A program made the position numbers and the translations under genes. The notes below the pieces were generated by a model. The model was not told the origin of the DNA. It was given only the letters and a program-made list of their open reading frames with translations, and made no database searches. From DASZIT01 sp963819695 (GTDB lineage: Bacteria > Actinomycetota > Acidimicrobiia > Acidimicrobiales > RAAP-2): 64,000 bases of DNA. Of the stretch, positions 26,525-35,657 are shown in pieces (positions within the stretch are counted from its first letter, which is position 1; every line of letters begins with the position of its first letter). The stretch is taken from contig CAWFXD010000001.1 of assembly GCA_963819695.1 (NCBI GenBank), positions 2,108,001-2,172,000 of the forward strand, written 5' to 3'.

Positions 26525-27188
26525 GTAAAGCAGTTCAACCTGCTTCCCCCGGAAGTGATCCAGCGCACCCGGATCAACAACATCCAGCAGCGGACGATGC
26601 TGGTGGCGGTGGTGGTCGTGGCCCTGCTCGGCGTCTTCGGAGCATGGAAGTTCTTTCAGGTCCGCAGCGCACAGAACGATGTCAGTGCGCTCAACGCCAG
26701 CATCAACTCCCTGAACGCCCAGATACCAAAGTATGACCTGGTGGTCTCGGCCGATACCGCCTACAACGCCGGCAGTCGCGCGTCGAACCGCGGTGCTCGG
26801 GGCGTCCATCGACTGGCCCAATGCCCTCAGCAACTTGATCGCCATCACGCCTCCCAAACTCCAGGTCCAATCGTTCGTCGGCACCACCGGCAACGGGTCG
26901 GCGACCGCCTCGACCACCGGCGCGGCAACACCCACCACCGCAACTCCGGCGGCTTCCAGCACGGTGTCCCCCGCCATCGGTTTCGTCGCCACCGCGCTCA
27001 ACGGACCCGGACCCGGCCTGACCAGTCCGTCGCTGTGGACCTCGGCCATCGCCAATGACTCGGCCAAACTGTTCGCCAATCCCGTGCCCACCTCGATCAC
27101 CACCAATACCGACGGCTCGGTGTCGTTCCCCTCGACGATCTCGGTGACACCTGCCGCCAGCTTGGCCAAGAATGCGAGCCTGCAATGA
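26525..27188 (+). CDS. pilN: Type IV pilus assembly protein PilN (one frameshift; no separate start codon)
   Basis: VKQFNLLPPEVIQRTRINN is the PilM-binding N-terminal motif of PilN. Here it sits in frame with PilM, and no ATG, GTG or TTG is visible at the junction. A membrane segment follows (MLVAVVVVALLGVFGAWKFF), then a coiled coil (VSALNASINSLNAQIPKYD). The frame changes near 26780, after which RTAVLGASIDWPNALSNLIA and an Ala/Thr/Pro-rich stretch lead to a periplasmic domain ending in ASLAKNASLQ at the TGA 27186-27188. That stop overlaps the PilO ATG (ATGA). PilN pairs with PilO in the inner-membrane alignment complex. Either the two proteins are fused, or an indel has removed the PilM stop. 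Confidence 0.8.
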
Positions 27189-27942
27189 ACACCGTGAAGG
27201 AATACCAAAAGCCCATCATGGTCGGCGCAATCGGGGTCGTGGTGGCCATCATGCTGTACGCACTCCTGGTCGCACCTCAGAGCTCGAAGCTCTCCTCGCT
27301 CAATACCCAGAAGACACAACTTGCCGCCCAGCAGCAGCAGCTGCAGGTCAAGCTGACCAGCCTGGAGAAGGACAAACAACAACTGCCGACCAAGTGCGCG
27401 AGCCTGCAAAAGATCACGCTTCAGATTCCGAGCGTGTCTGAATCCCGGAGACCTGGCCGCCGAGCAGTCGACCTTCTACAACCAGCTCACCGCCCTGGTC
27501 GGTTCGTCCGGCACGTCGATCCCCTCGTTCGCCTGGACCGGGAACACCGCCGCCCCGGGGACCACACCGGCCACCACCCCCCCGACGGCTGGAGCCACAC
27601 CAGCAACCAGCGGGGTCGTCCCGGTTCCGGTCAAGATGCACATCACCGGCAACTTTGACCAGATGTCGGCCTTCATCGCCGGTCTTGATTCGTTCCCGCG
27701 GCTGTTCGTGATCCAGACGTTCACCTTGGCGATCGGGTCCAGTGCCACCGGCACGGGCTCGACCGGCCCCTCCTCTGCCTCGGCCGCATCCGGCTCCGGC
27801 AGCCAACGCCCGCCGCTGTGGGTGGGCCAGACGCCGACGTCCGGCGGCAACGGGCCCTACGGTTTGGATCTGGTCGGGTCGATCTACTACACCGCGACGC
27901 CGAGCGCCTTGGACGGCTTGCACCAAAGCCGCCGCCAAATAA
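27185..27942 (+). CDS. pilO: Type IV pilus assembly protein PilO (two frameshifts)
   Basis: ATG 27185 gives MNTVKEYQKPIMVGAIGVVV, a single membrane segment, then a Gln-rich coiled coil (TQKTQLAAQQQQLQVKLTSL). After a frame change near 27440 the periplasmic part reads EQSTFYNQLTALVGSSGTSI, a Thr/Ala/Pro linker and VPVPVKMHITGNFDQMSAFI, with AGLDSFPRLFVIQTFTLAIG, the PilO ferredoxin-like domain. A change near 27920 gives the end ALDACTKAAAK and a TAA at 27940-27942. Bitopic PilO heterodimerises with PilN. No pilP or pilQ follows, as expected for a monoderm-type system without a secretin. About 100 bases without a gene separate it from the convergent tldE. Confidence 0.83.
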
Positions 27943-28046
27943 TCCCGGCGATCCGGACCGGTCGTAACCAACGCCGTGTCCGGAAATCGGAGGCGGCGCC
28001 GGGGTGGGTGGATCGTCCTTCCCCTCGTGCTCGGCCCGGTGGTTCC

Positions 28047-29450
28047 TCAGATCCCGCTGATCTGCATATCGGCCACCGCCAGGGTCTGACCGGCGGCGAT
28101 GCCGGGTAGCCATTCCACATCGGCACCCACCGCCACCACCGACTGGAGGATGCGCTGAAGGGTCGAGGCCACCGTGATCTCCCGGACCGGTTCGGCCAGC
28201 TGCCCGTCCCGGATCATCAGGCCCTCGGCGCCCACCGAGAAGTCGCCGCTGATCGGGTTGACGCCGGAGTGGACCCCGGTCATCGACTGCACGAACAGCC
28301 CCTCGCCGACCGCGGCCAACACCCCGTCCTCGTCGTAGCCTTCCGGACCCGGCGTCAGGGCCAGTGCCCGGCAACCCGCCCCCGGGGTGCCGGCGAAGCC
28401 ACCCCGCACCGCCGAACCGGTCGAGGCCACTCCGGCCCGGGATCCGGCCACCGTGTCGTAGAGGAAGCCCATCAGCACGCCGTTGACGATCAGCTGGTTC
28501 CGCCGGCAGGCCAGGCCTTCGGCATCGTAGGAAGCCGCCCCGTAGGCCAGTGGGTTGGTGGGGTCGTCGACCAGGGTGAACCCGGGCGCGCCTACCTGCT
28601 CGCCGATCCGGCCGGCGAAGAACGAACGGCCCTTGGCCACCGCCTCCCCGGACAGGGCGCCGGAGACCACCGAGAGAAGAGTGGACGCCGCTCGCCGGTC
28701 GAACACCACCACCGAACGCCCCGAGGGGCCTTTGGTGGCCCCCAACATCCGCACCGCCCGCTCGACGGCGTCGGTGGTCACCTTGTCCCGGTCGAGTCCT
28801 TGGAAGCCGCGGCTGGTGTCGAACCCGCCACCGGTCTGGCTGGCCTCGCCCTCGCCGGCGATCACTCCCACCGACAGGAACCCTTGGGTCTTCCGGTTCG
28901 ACGACCGGATCCCGGTGGTCGAGACCAGGGCCATCTCCACCGCGGTGTCGCCGTAGTCAGCCGACGACACCTGTCGGATCCGAGGATCCGCCCCCCGGGC
29001 CTGGGCTTCGAGGGCGAGGGCGAGCTCGACCTTGGCCGAGGTCGGCACCGAGCCCAGCGAGTCGTCCCACAGGTCGAACGGCACTGCCGCGACCCCGTCG
29101 GGGACGGCCAGCTGCACGTGCTCGTCGGGGGTGGCAAACCTGGCGTTGTCGCGGGCCTCGTCCAGGGTTTCCGCCAGCACCGATTCGTGCAGCGAACCCG
29201 CCCAGGCGAACCCCAGCTTGTGGTCGACCACCACCCGGATGCCGATGCCGGCCGAGGTGGCCGAGGTGAGGGATTCGACCTGGCCGTCGTAGGCGCGGAT
29301 CTCGGTCTCGTCACCCCGGGCCACGTAGACCTCGACGTCCTCCCCGGTACCGGCCCAACCGGCCACCCGGTCGGCCAGGTCGAGGAGGTCGCCCGGCCGA
29401 CTGTCCCGGCCGGCGTCGGTGGTGGGCGCGGTTCCGGTCGCAATCGTCAT
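28047..29450 (-). CDS. tldE: TldE/PmbA-family metalloprotease partner subunit
   Basis: An intact protein of 467 residues from ATG 29450, which overlaps the TGA of tldD (ATGA). It shows the TldD/PmbA fold: VEVYVARGDETEIRAYDGQV, TSAGIGIRVVVDHKLGFAWA, STTGIRSSNRKTQGFLSVGV, and a C-terminal part with ALSGEAVAKGRSFFAGRIGE, QLIVNGVLMGFLYDT and VNPISGDFSVGAEGLMIRDG. TldE lacks the HExxxH of TldD, as here, and works as its heterodimer partner. In E. coli the pair degrades the CcdA antitoxin and matures microcin B17. The frame extends far upstream of 29450 inside tldD as an antisense-like shadow and should not be used. Confidence 0.92.
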   Translation of the reverse strand: MTIATGTAPTTDAGRDSRPGDLLDLADRVAGWAGTGEDVEVYVARGDETEIRAYDGQVESLTSATSAGIGIRVVVDHKLGFAWAGSLHESVLAETLDEARDNARFATPDEHVQLAVPDGVAAVPFDLWDDSLGSVPTSAKVELALALEAQARGADPRIRQVSSADYGDTAVEMALVSTTGIRSSNRKTQGFLSVGVIAGEGEASQTGGGFDTSRGFQGLDRDKVTTDAVERAVRMLGATKGPSGRSVVVFDRRAASTLLSVVSGALSGEAVAKGRSFFAGRIGEQVGAPGFTLVDDPTNPLAYGAASYDAEGLACRRNQLIVNGVLMGFLYDTVAGSRAGVASTGSAVRGGFAGTPGAGCRALALTPGPEGYDEDGVLAAVGEGLFVQSMTGVHSGVNPISGDFSVGAEGLMIRDGQLAEPVREITVASTLQRILQSVVAVGADVEWLPGIAAGQTLAVADMQISGI

Positions 29451-30841
29451 TCCGTCGTCCCCCCGATGGTCACCCCGGTGATCCGGAGGGTGGCCTGTCC
29501 GCAGCCGACCGGCACGCTCTGGCCGTCCTTGCCGCAGGTTCCCGGGGTCATGGCGAAGTCGGTGGCCACCGCGTCCACCCGCTTGAGGATCTCGGGACCG
29601 TTGCCGATGAGGTTGGCGTCGCGGAGGGGCTCGGTGATCCGCCCGTTCTCGATGAGATACGCCTCGGTGGTGCCGAACACGAAGTCGCCGGTGGTGGTGT
29701 TGACCTGTCCGCCGCCCAGCTTGGCCACGTAGACACCGTGCGGGGTCTGGGCCACGATCTCGTCGGCATCGTCCTTGCCGGGCAGCAGAAACGTGTTGGT
29801 CATCCGGACCATGGGCAGGTGCTGGTAGGTCTGGCGGCGACCGTTGCCCGACGACACCCGGCCCTCCTTGCGGGCCCGGAGGAAGTCCCACAGGTACTCG
29901 GTCAGCATGCCGTTCTCGATGAGCACGTTGCGCTGGGCCGGGCGGCCTTCGTCATCGAAGCCGAAGGTGCCCCACTCGGAACCCACCGTGCCGTCGTCGA
30001 CCAGGGTGACCAACGGGCTGGCCACCTGCTTGCCGACCTGGCCCACGTACACCGAGGCGTTCTTGGCGATGTGATCGGCCTCGAGCCCGTGACCGCAGGC
30101 CTCGTGAAACAGGATGCCGCCGCTCCCGCCGGCCAGGACCACCGGTACCTCACCGGAGGGCGCCGGACGAGCCGACAGCTTGGACAGCGCCCGGCCGGCC
30201 GCCATCCGGGCCAGGTCCTCGACCGACACTTCGTCGAACAGTTCGTAGCCGACGGTGTGGGCGGTCGACTCCGAGCCGGTCTGGAGGCCGGTGTCGCCTT
30301 CGGCCACGCAGGACACCGAGAAGCGGGTCCGACGCTGCTGGTCTTCGGCCAGCAGCCCGTCCGAGTTGGCGATCAGCACCTGGCGCCTCGACCCGCCGTA
30401 GCCCGCCTGCACCTGGGAGATGGCCCCTCCGCTGGCCCGGGCGGCTTCGTCGGCCTGCCGCAACAGGTCGAGGGTGTCGGCCTTGGATACCGCCGGTTCC
30501 CGGTCCGTCCCGATCCGCCGGGTACCCCCGGTGGCCTCCAGGGATCCCACCGCCACCGTGTGGGTTCCCCCGCCGCCGCGGCGGGCAACCGCCGAGGCTG
30601 CTTCCGCCGCCTTCATGAGCCCGGCCTCGCTGAGGTCGGCGGTGTGGGCGAAGCCGGTGGTGTCGCCGGTGACCACCCGGATGCCGGCCCCCCGCTCCCG
30701 TCCCGACGACAGCTCCTCCACCCGTCCGTCATCGAGGAGCGCGGACGAATTGGAGCGGTCTTCCGCGAAGATCTCGGCGAATTCCCCGCCGTGGCGGAGG
30801 GCTTCTCCAAGCACCCGCTCCAATACCGGCGTGTCAATCAC
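29447..30841 (-). CDS. tldD: TldD zinc metalloprotease
   Basis: The protein has 464 residues from GTG 30841, fixed by an ideal AGGAGG seven bases upstream. The active-site motif HEACGHGLEAD (HExxxH) is at about residues 233-243. Family blocks are AEDRSNSSALLDDGRVEELS, GERGAGI-like GRERGAGIRVVTGD, SVSCVAEGDTGLQTGSESTA and the C-terminal TTTGDFVFGTTEAYLIENGR with GTCGKDGQSVPVGCGQATLR. TldD cleaves small unstructured peptides threaded into the TldD/TldE heterodimer. In this window no peptide-precursor gene or antitoxin is adjacent, so a housekeeping role is more likely than a dedicated peptide-modification system. It is translationally coupled to tldE and diverges from a small thioesterase gene 69 bases away. 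Confidence 0.93.
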   Translation of the reverse strand: MIDTPVLERVLGEALRHGGEFAEIFAEDRSNSSALLDDGRVEELSSGRERGAGIRVVTGDTTGFAHTADLSEAGLMKAAEAASAVARRGGGGTHTVAVGSLEATGGTRRIGTDREPAVSKADTLDLLRQADEAARASGGAISQVQAGYGGSRRQVLIANSDGLLAEDQQRRTRFSVSCVAEGDTGLQTGSESTAHTVGYELFDEVSVEDLARMAAGRALSKLSARPAPSGEVPVVLAGGSGGILFHEACGHGLEADHIAKNASVYVGQVGKQVASPLVTLVDDGTVGSEWGTFGFDDEGRPAQRNVLIENGMLTEYLWDFLRARKEGRVSSGNGRRQTYQHLPMVRMTNTFLLPGKDDADEIVAQTPHGVYVAKLGGGQVNTTTGDFVFGTTEAYLIENGRITEPLRDANLIGNGPEILKRVDAVATDFAMTPGTCGKDGQSVPVGCGQATLRITGVTIGGTTE

Positions 30842-30910
30842 TACTGCCTCCTTGCTGGGTCGACCCGGATTCGTTGGCCGACCCAGGGCTGTCTCCCGTA
30901 TGGTACCGGC

Positions 30911-31288
30911 GTGGCCCTGCACACCGGTTTGTCGGCCCGAGTCGATCTCCATGTCACCGACGCCGACACCGCGCTGGCCTTCCACTCCGGGGATGTCCCG
31001 GTCCTGGCCACTCCCCGCCTACTGGCGCTGTGCGAACAGGCGGCCATCATGGCGTTGGAAGGCCACCTCCCCGAGGGGAGCACCAGCGTGGCCAAACGGG
31101 CGCAGTTCGATCACCTGGTTCCGGTGGGGGTCGGTGGCGACGTCCGGGCCGAGGCCTCGCTGGACAGCATCCAGGGTCGCCGCCTCTCCTTCACCGTCTC
31201 GGTCTCCGACGCGGCCGGGTTGGTGGCGGCGGGCAAGGTGTCCCGGGTGGTGGTGGATCGGGAGACTTTCCTGGCCAACGCCCGCTGA
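30911..31288 (+). CDS. Hotdog-fold thioesterase, fluoroacetyl-CoA-thioesterase-like
   Basis: A 125-residue protein from GTG 30911. The sequence pattern VLATPRLLALCEQAAIMALE, then LPEGSTSVAKRAQFDHLVPV and a strand-rich end (RRLSFTVSVSD, KVSRVVVDRETF), matches the FlK/thioesterase-like hotdog family common in actinobacteria. FlK proper uses Thr, Glu and His. Here Thr in LATP, Glu in CEQAA and His in FDHLVP occupy equivalent positions. It probably hydrolyses a small acyl-CoA, of unknown specificity. The usual length is 120-140 residues. It lies between the divergent tldD and a convergent transglutaminase-like gene, so it looks monocistronic. Confidence 0.72.
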   Translation: MALHTGLSARVDLHVTDADTALAFHSGDVPVLATPRLLALCEQAAIMALEGHLPEGSTSVAKRAQFDHLVPVGVGGDVRAEASLDSIQGRRLSFTVSVSDAAGLVAAGKVSRVVVDRETFLANAR

Positions 31289-31305
31289 CCGGGCTGTCCA
31301 GCTCC

Positions 31306-32181
31306 TCAGACCCACTCGGCCACTTCCACCTCCACCGGGCCGGCGGCGGTGAAGAAGCTGACCACCCGGGTCGGGACCTGGAGGTCGTCGTCGGTCTGGT
31401 AGCGGCTCCGGATGGCGGCATGCTCCCCGGAGATGGTCAGGGCGGCGATCTCGTCGACGTAGGCACCGTCGCGGTCGGAGGCACCCTCCCCCATCAACCG
31501 GCCCCAGCCGTCCCAGGGCAGCATCTCCACCTTGTTGAGGGCGGCCAGGTCGCGCCCGATGTTGGCCTTGATGAACCACTGCCCCCACATGTCCAGGATG
31601 CCGAACCGGTCACCGTTCTCCTCACCGGCCTGGCAGCGGAGCCACGCCTCACCGGCCGGCAGGAAGCGGCCCGGCGGGAGGTCGGCGGGATCGTCGGCCA
31701 ACCCGGTCAGTCGTCGCTGGAGGTCGTCGATCTGCGCGTCGAGGGTGACCCACCGCCCGTCGTCCCGGTATTCGACCACCCAGTGGTCGACCCACTTCCC
31801 GGTCTCGAAGTAGCCGGCAAAGCCGCAGCGGGCCCGGCTGGGGACCCCCGCCCGTCGGAGCAGCGCCACCGTCAGTACCGAGAAGTGGCGGCAGTTGCCG
31901 GCGAAGCGCCGATCCGGCTCCCGCCGCTCGACCAGCGGGCCGGGGGCGATCTCCAAGATGCGCTCGATCATGCCCGACGCCGGCCGGACCTGGACATCGT
32001 CCTGGCGTTCGGCGGCGATCTCGACCCCGTAGGCCTCGGCCCAGAACGGGTGGATGACGAGGCCCTGCACGGTGGCGGCCACGCCGATCGGATCGGTGGG
32101 CGTCCCGGCCAGAACGTCGTCGAAGCCGGACAGTTCGGTCATCGAGCCGGGGGTGGCGTAGTAGCTGACGTCGTCACTCAT
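31306..32181 (-). CDS. Transglutaminase-like domain protein
   Basis: The protein has 291 residues from ATG 32181, with an AAAGGGG ribosome site. NCRHFSVLTVALLRRAGVPS carries the transglutaminase-core cysteine, followed by RARCGFAGYF. WVDHWVVEYRDDGRWVTLDA carries the His and Asp of the Cys-His-Asp triad. Bacterial members of this superfamily act as peptidases, amidases or cross-linking enzymes; this one has no signal peptide and no membrane segment, so it is probably cytosolic. The C-terminal half (FGILDMWGQWFIKANIGRDL, GWGRLMGEGASDRDG) is not familiar. It sits between a convergent thioesterase and a divergent MFS gene, so no operon partner suggests a substrate. The frame continues far upstream across the next genes, but that is antisense shadow. 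Confidence 0.75.
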   Translation of the reverse strand: MSDDVSYYATPGSMTELSGFDDVLAGTPTDPIGVAATVQGLVIHPFWAEAYGVEIAAERQDDVQVRPASGMIERILEIAPGPLVERREPDRRFAGNCRHFSVLTVALLRRAGVPSRARCGFAGYFETGKWVDHWVVEYRDDGRWVTLDAQIDDLQRRLTGLADDPADLPPGRFLPAGEAWLRCQAGEENGDRFGILDMWGQWFIKANIGRDLAALNKVEMLPWDGWGRLMGEGASDRDGAYVDEIAALTISGEHAAIRSRYQTDDDLQVPTRVVSFFTAAGPVEVEVAEWV

Positions 32182-32298
32182 GAAATCGCCCCTTTTGACA
32201 ATCGCAATCGCGGTGGCGGTGCCGGCGTTTTCCCGCCCCCGATCTGGTCTCCGAATGGTAGGTCGGAACCGCCGGCAACTGGGGTCAGACTGTGGCCT

Positions 32299-33498
32299 GT
32301 GGACCTTCCGGCCTCGGTTCTGCGAAGCGATCAGCGCGCCGCCCTGCTGCCCATCGGCGGCACCTTCGTCGTCTTCGGGATGTTCTGGGGGAGTTGGGCC
32401 GTCGCCACCGCCGACATCCGCACCACCTACGGGATGTCCGACGCCCAGCTCGGCTCCCTCCTGGCCGTGGCCGTCACCGTGAGCGGCATCGTCGGGGCCA
32501 TCGTCGGCAACCGGGCCGAACGGTGGGGTGCGGTCCCCACCCTGGTCCGTTCGCTTCTGGTGTGGGCGGCGCTCCTCGCCCTCACCGGGGCGGCTCGCAC
32601 CCGCACCGAGTTCATCGTCGCGTTCATCGCCGCCATGGCCGCCGGCGGGTGTGTGGACATGACCATGAACGCGGCATCGGCGGCCCGCTTGGGTCAGAGC
32701 CCCGGCCGACTCGTCCGGTTCCACGGCATTTTCAATGTCGGGGCGCTGGTGGGGGCGGTAGCGGTGGGCTCGCTGGTGCAAGCCCAGGTGTCGTGGCGCT
32801 GGGCCTGGCCGATGGTGGCCGTCATCGCCCTGCCCGTCGCCGCCTGGGTCCACTTCCGGGGGGCGGACCCCCACCCCGTCCCCGCCGAGCCGGTGGCCGC
32901 CGAACGCCATGGCGACGACCGCACCCACCTTTCCTTCGTCCGGTCCCTGGGCCAGTTGCGTGCCGATGGCCTCATCGTGCTGCTGGCGGTCTTCGCCGCC
33001 GCCGAAATCGTCGAAGGCGGCGTCGACACCTGGGGCGTCCTCTATCTCCGGACCCACTTGGCCGTCACCGCGTTGGTCGGCGCCACCGCCTACGGCCTCG
33101 GACAGGGCATCGCCATCCTCACCCGTGGGCTGGGGGGCCCGAGCCTGGGTCGGATCGGTCCCCGGCTGGGGGTGATCACCGGGGCCGGCGTCGCCGGCGC
33201 GGGCCTGTTGCTCGAAGCCCTGGCCGGCACCCGGTTGCTGGCCGGAGTCGGGCTGGCCCTGGCGGCCGGAGGTTCCGCGGTGTTCTGGCCGCTGTTGATG
33301 GCCCATGTGTCCACGGTGTCCAGCCGGCCCACCGCCACCGTCAGCGCCTTCACCGCCGCCGGCTACCTCGGGTGGGTGGCCGGGGCCCCGGTCATCGGCC
33401 TGCTCGCCGACACCTGGGGCCTCGGGGTCGGGCTCGGGGTCATCGCCGGATTGGCGGGATTGGTGGCCGTCGCCATGGCCGGCGGACGGCGGCTGTGA
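32299..33498 (+). CDS. MFS transporter
   Basis: A 399-residue protein from GTG 32299 with about twelve hydrophobic segments in two sets of six. The loop between segments 2 and 3 reads NRAERWGAVPTLVRSLLVWA, the major-facilitator signature position, and a charged cytoplasmic loop (residues about 195-215, ERHGDDRTH) divides the halves. Helix 1 contains GTFVVFGMFWGSWAVATADI, which resembles the FucP/YbjJ-like MFS group often annotated as putative sugar or inner-membrane transporters. The substrate is unknown. It ends 93 bases before dxs and may share a transcript with it, though nothing ties them functionally. Confidence 0.8.
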   Translation: MDLPASVLRSDQRAALLPIGGTFVVFGMFWGSWAVATADIRTTYGMSDAQLGSLLAVAVTVSGIVGAIVGNRAERWGAVPTLVRSLLVWAALLALTGAARTRTEFIVAFIAAMAAGGCVDMTMNAASAARLGQSPGRLVRFHGIFNVGALVGAVAVGSLVQAQVSWRWAWPMVAVIALPVAAWVHFRGADPHPVPAEPVAAERHGDDRTHLSFVRSLGQLRADGLIVLLAVFAAAEIVEGGVDTWGVLYLRTHLAVTALVGATAYGLGQGIAILTRGLGGPSLGRIGPRLGVITGAGVAGAGLLLEALAGTRLLAGVGLALAAGGSAVFWPLLMAHVSTVSSRPTATVSAFTAAGYLGWVAGAPVIGLLADTWGLGVGLGVIAGLAGLVAVAMAGGRRL

Positions 33499-33591
33499 CC
33501 TGGGGTTGCTCCCACAACCATGGCATTCTTGGCCCCTCGCCAACCCCCACCCACCGACCCGGTCACTGGTATCGTGACTCGCAGAGCGCAC

Positions 33592-35562
33592 ATGCCCAAC
33601 CTCCTCTCTCGCATCGACAGCCCCACCGACCTCCGCAGCCTGTCCGCCGAGGAATTGGCCGAGCTCTGCGCGGAGATACGGGAGTTCATCGTCGGCGCCG
33701 TCACCACCACCGGCGGACATCTCGGGTCCAATCTCGGCGTGGTGGAGCTGACCCTGGCCCTGCACCGCACCTTCGATTCTCCCCGGGACGTCATCCTGTG
33801 GGATACCGGGCACCAGGCCTACGTCCACAAGCTGGTCACCGGACGCCGCGACTTCAGCCAGCTCCGACAGGCCGGCGGTCTTTCCGGCTACCCGAACCGG
33901 GCCGAGTCCGTACACGATTGGGTCGAGAACAGCCACGCCTCGACCGCCCTCAGCTACGCCCACGGGCTGGCCAGCGCCTTCGAGATCCAAGGGGTCGAGC
34001 GGCGGGTGGTGGCGGTGGTGGGCGACGGGGCACTGACCGGCGGCATGGCCTACGAGGCCCTCAACAACCTCGGCCATTCGGGCAAACGGGTGCTCATCGT
34101 TCTCAACGACAACGGCCGTTCCTATGCACCCACGGTGTCCCGCCTCTCGGTCGGGCTCACCCATCTCCGCCTCAATCCCACCTACGTGCAGGCCCGGCAG
34201 CGGATACGGAACGTGCTCCGCGGCATCCCGGCGGTAGGCGGGCTCGCCTACTCGGGTGTGCACGGACTGACCAGCGCAGTCCGCGAGGTCGTCACCCCCC
34301 ACACCTTCTTCGAGGCCCTGGGCATCCGTTACGCCGGCCCCATCGATGGTCACGACATCGCCGAGGTGGAGCAGGCACTGACCAACGCCTCCGGGTGGGA
34401 GGGCCCGATCGTCATCCACGTGCTCACTCAGAAGGGCCGGGGTTACGCGCCGGCCGAAGAGGACGATATCCAGAACCTCCACGACTTCAAGGTGAAGTCG
34501 ATCTCCAAGACCGACGACGCCCCTGACGGCGACGTTCCCCCCGCGGAGGTCGACGAGGTGGCGGTGATCCCGCCGCTGACCTTCACCGACGCCTTCACCC
34601 GGGCCCTCCTTCGGAACGCCGAGGCCGACGCCCGGATCGTGGCGATCACCGCGGCGATGCCCGGGCCCACCGGTCTGCTCCCCTTCGAGGCGCGGTTCCC
34701 CGAGCGCTTCTTCGACGTCGGGATCGCCGAGCAGCACGCGGTGACGGCGGCGGCGGGCATGGCCATGGCCGGCCTCCGGCCGGTGGTGGCCATCTATTCG
34801 ACCTTCTTTTCGCGCGCCTTCGATCAGGCCAACTTCGACGTCGGGCTCCATCACGCCCCGGTGGTCTTCGCCCTCGACCGGGCCGGCATCACCGGCGACG
34901 ACGGGCCCAGCCATCACGGCCTGCTGGACATGACCCTGGCCCTGTCCATCCCCGGCATGACCGTCTTCGCCCCGTCGTCGGCACCCGAGGTCGAGGTGAT
35001 GCTGGACGAGGCGCTGGCGCTCGAGGGGCCCTCGGTGATCCGCTTCCCCAAGACCCCCGCCCCGGTAGTGGCCGGTGGTTCGGTCGGATCGGGCCTCCAT
35101 GCCCGGCGCCTCCGCCTGGGCGACGGCTCGGCCTGCATCCTGGCGGTGGGCAAGATGGTGGCCGCCGCCGAGGAAGCTGCGGACAAACTCAGTGTCGAGG
35201 GGCTCGAGGTCACTGTCTGGGACGTCCGGGTGGTGGCTCCCCCCGACCCCGACATGTTGGCGGACGCCATCCTCCATCGGCACGTCTTCACCGTCGAAGA
35301 CGGCATGCGCCAGGGTGGGGCCGGCATGTATCTGGCCGACGCCATCGCCAAGTCGTACCAGAGCCGAACCGCTCTCGGCGACGATGCGGTTCGCGCCGGT
35401 GTCCCGCCGGTCACCGTGTTGGGCATCCCTACCGCCTACATCCCCCAGGACAAGCCCGACCGGATCCTGGCCCGCTTCGGCCTCGACGGTCCCGGCCTGG
35501 CCCAGTCGATCCGAGAGGTGGTCTCCTCGCCGGCGCTCCCCGGGTCGGATGTCGCGGACTGA
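33592..35562 (+). CDS. dxs: 1-deoxy-D-xylulose-5-phosphate synthase
   Basis: The protein has 656 residues from ATG 33592; an in-frame GTG at 33574 is also possible. It is the first enzyme of the MEP isoprenoid pathway, condensing pyruvate and glyceraldehyde 3-phosphate with TPP. All hallmarks are present: TTTGGHLGSNLGVVELTLAL, DTGHQAYVHKLVTGR, the TPP/Mg motif GDGALTGGMAYEALNNLG ending in NDN, the YAGPIDGHD loop, and a second TPP half with FFDVGIAEQHAVTAAAGMAM then RAFDQANFDVGLHHAPVVFA. The C-terminal transketolase domain includes VFTVEDGMRQGGAGMYLAD. The frame is intact and full length. A single dxs here is consistent with an actinobacterium using the MEP route. Confidence 0.96.
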   Translation: MPNLLSRIDSPTDLRSLSAEELAELCAEIREFIVGAVTTTGGHLGSNLGVVELTLALHRTFDSPRDVILWDTGHQAYVHKLVTGRRDFSQLRQAGGLSGYPNRAESVHDWVENSHASTALSYAHGLASAFEIQGVERRVVAVVGDGALTGGMAYEALNNLGHSGKRVLIVLNDNGRSYAPTVSRLSVGLTHLRLNPTYVQARQRIRNVLRGIPAVGGLAYSGVHGLTSAVREVVTPHTFFEALGIRYAGPIDGHDIAEVEQALTNASGWEGPIVIHVLTQKGRGYAPAEEDDIQNLHDFKVKSISKTDDAPDGDVPPAEVDEVAVIPPLTFTDAFTRALLRNAEADARIVAITAAMPGPTGLLPFEARFPERFFDVGIAEQHAVTAAAGMAMAGLRPVVAIYSTFFSRAFDQANFDVGLHHAPVVFALDRAGITGDDGPSHHGLLDMTLALSIPGMTVFAPSSAPEVEVMLDEALALEGPSVIRFPKTPAPVVAGGSVGSGLHARRLRLGDGSACILAVGKMVAAAEEAADKLSVEGLEVTVWDVRVVAPPDPDMLADAILHRHVFTVEDGMRQGGAGMYLADAIAKSYQSRTALGDDAVRAGVPPVTVLGIPTAYIPQDKPDRILARFGLDGPGLAQSIREVVSSPALPGSDVAD

Positions 35563-35657
35563 ACCTGCGCGCCTCCGATGACCCGCCCCGGACGCCGGCA
35601 TTTGCGGTCGATGACGTGTTTGCCGCCAGAACAGAAACGTGTTCTACTTAGCCGCCG

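Noticed and set aside
28047..29891. N-terminal extension of tldE to 29891
   Set aside because: The extra 147 residues lie inside tldD in another frame. The ATG at 29450, overlapping the tldD stop, is the standard start.
31306..35601. Single 1431-residue open frame on the minus strand
   Set aside because: Only its last 291 residues (from ATG 32181) are a real protein. The rest is antisense to the MFS and dxs genes and has shadow-frame composition rich in Gly, Asp and His.
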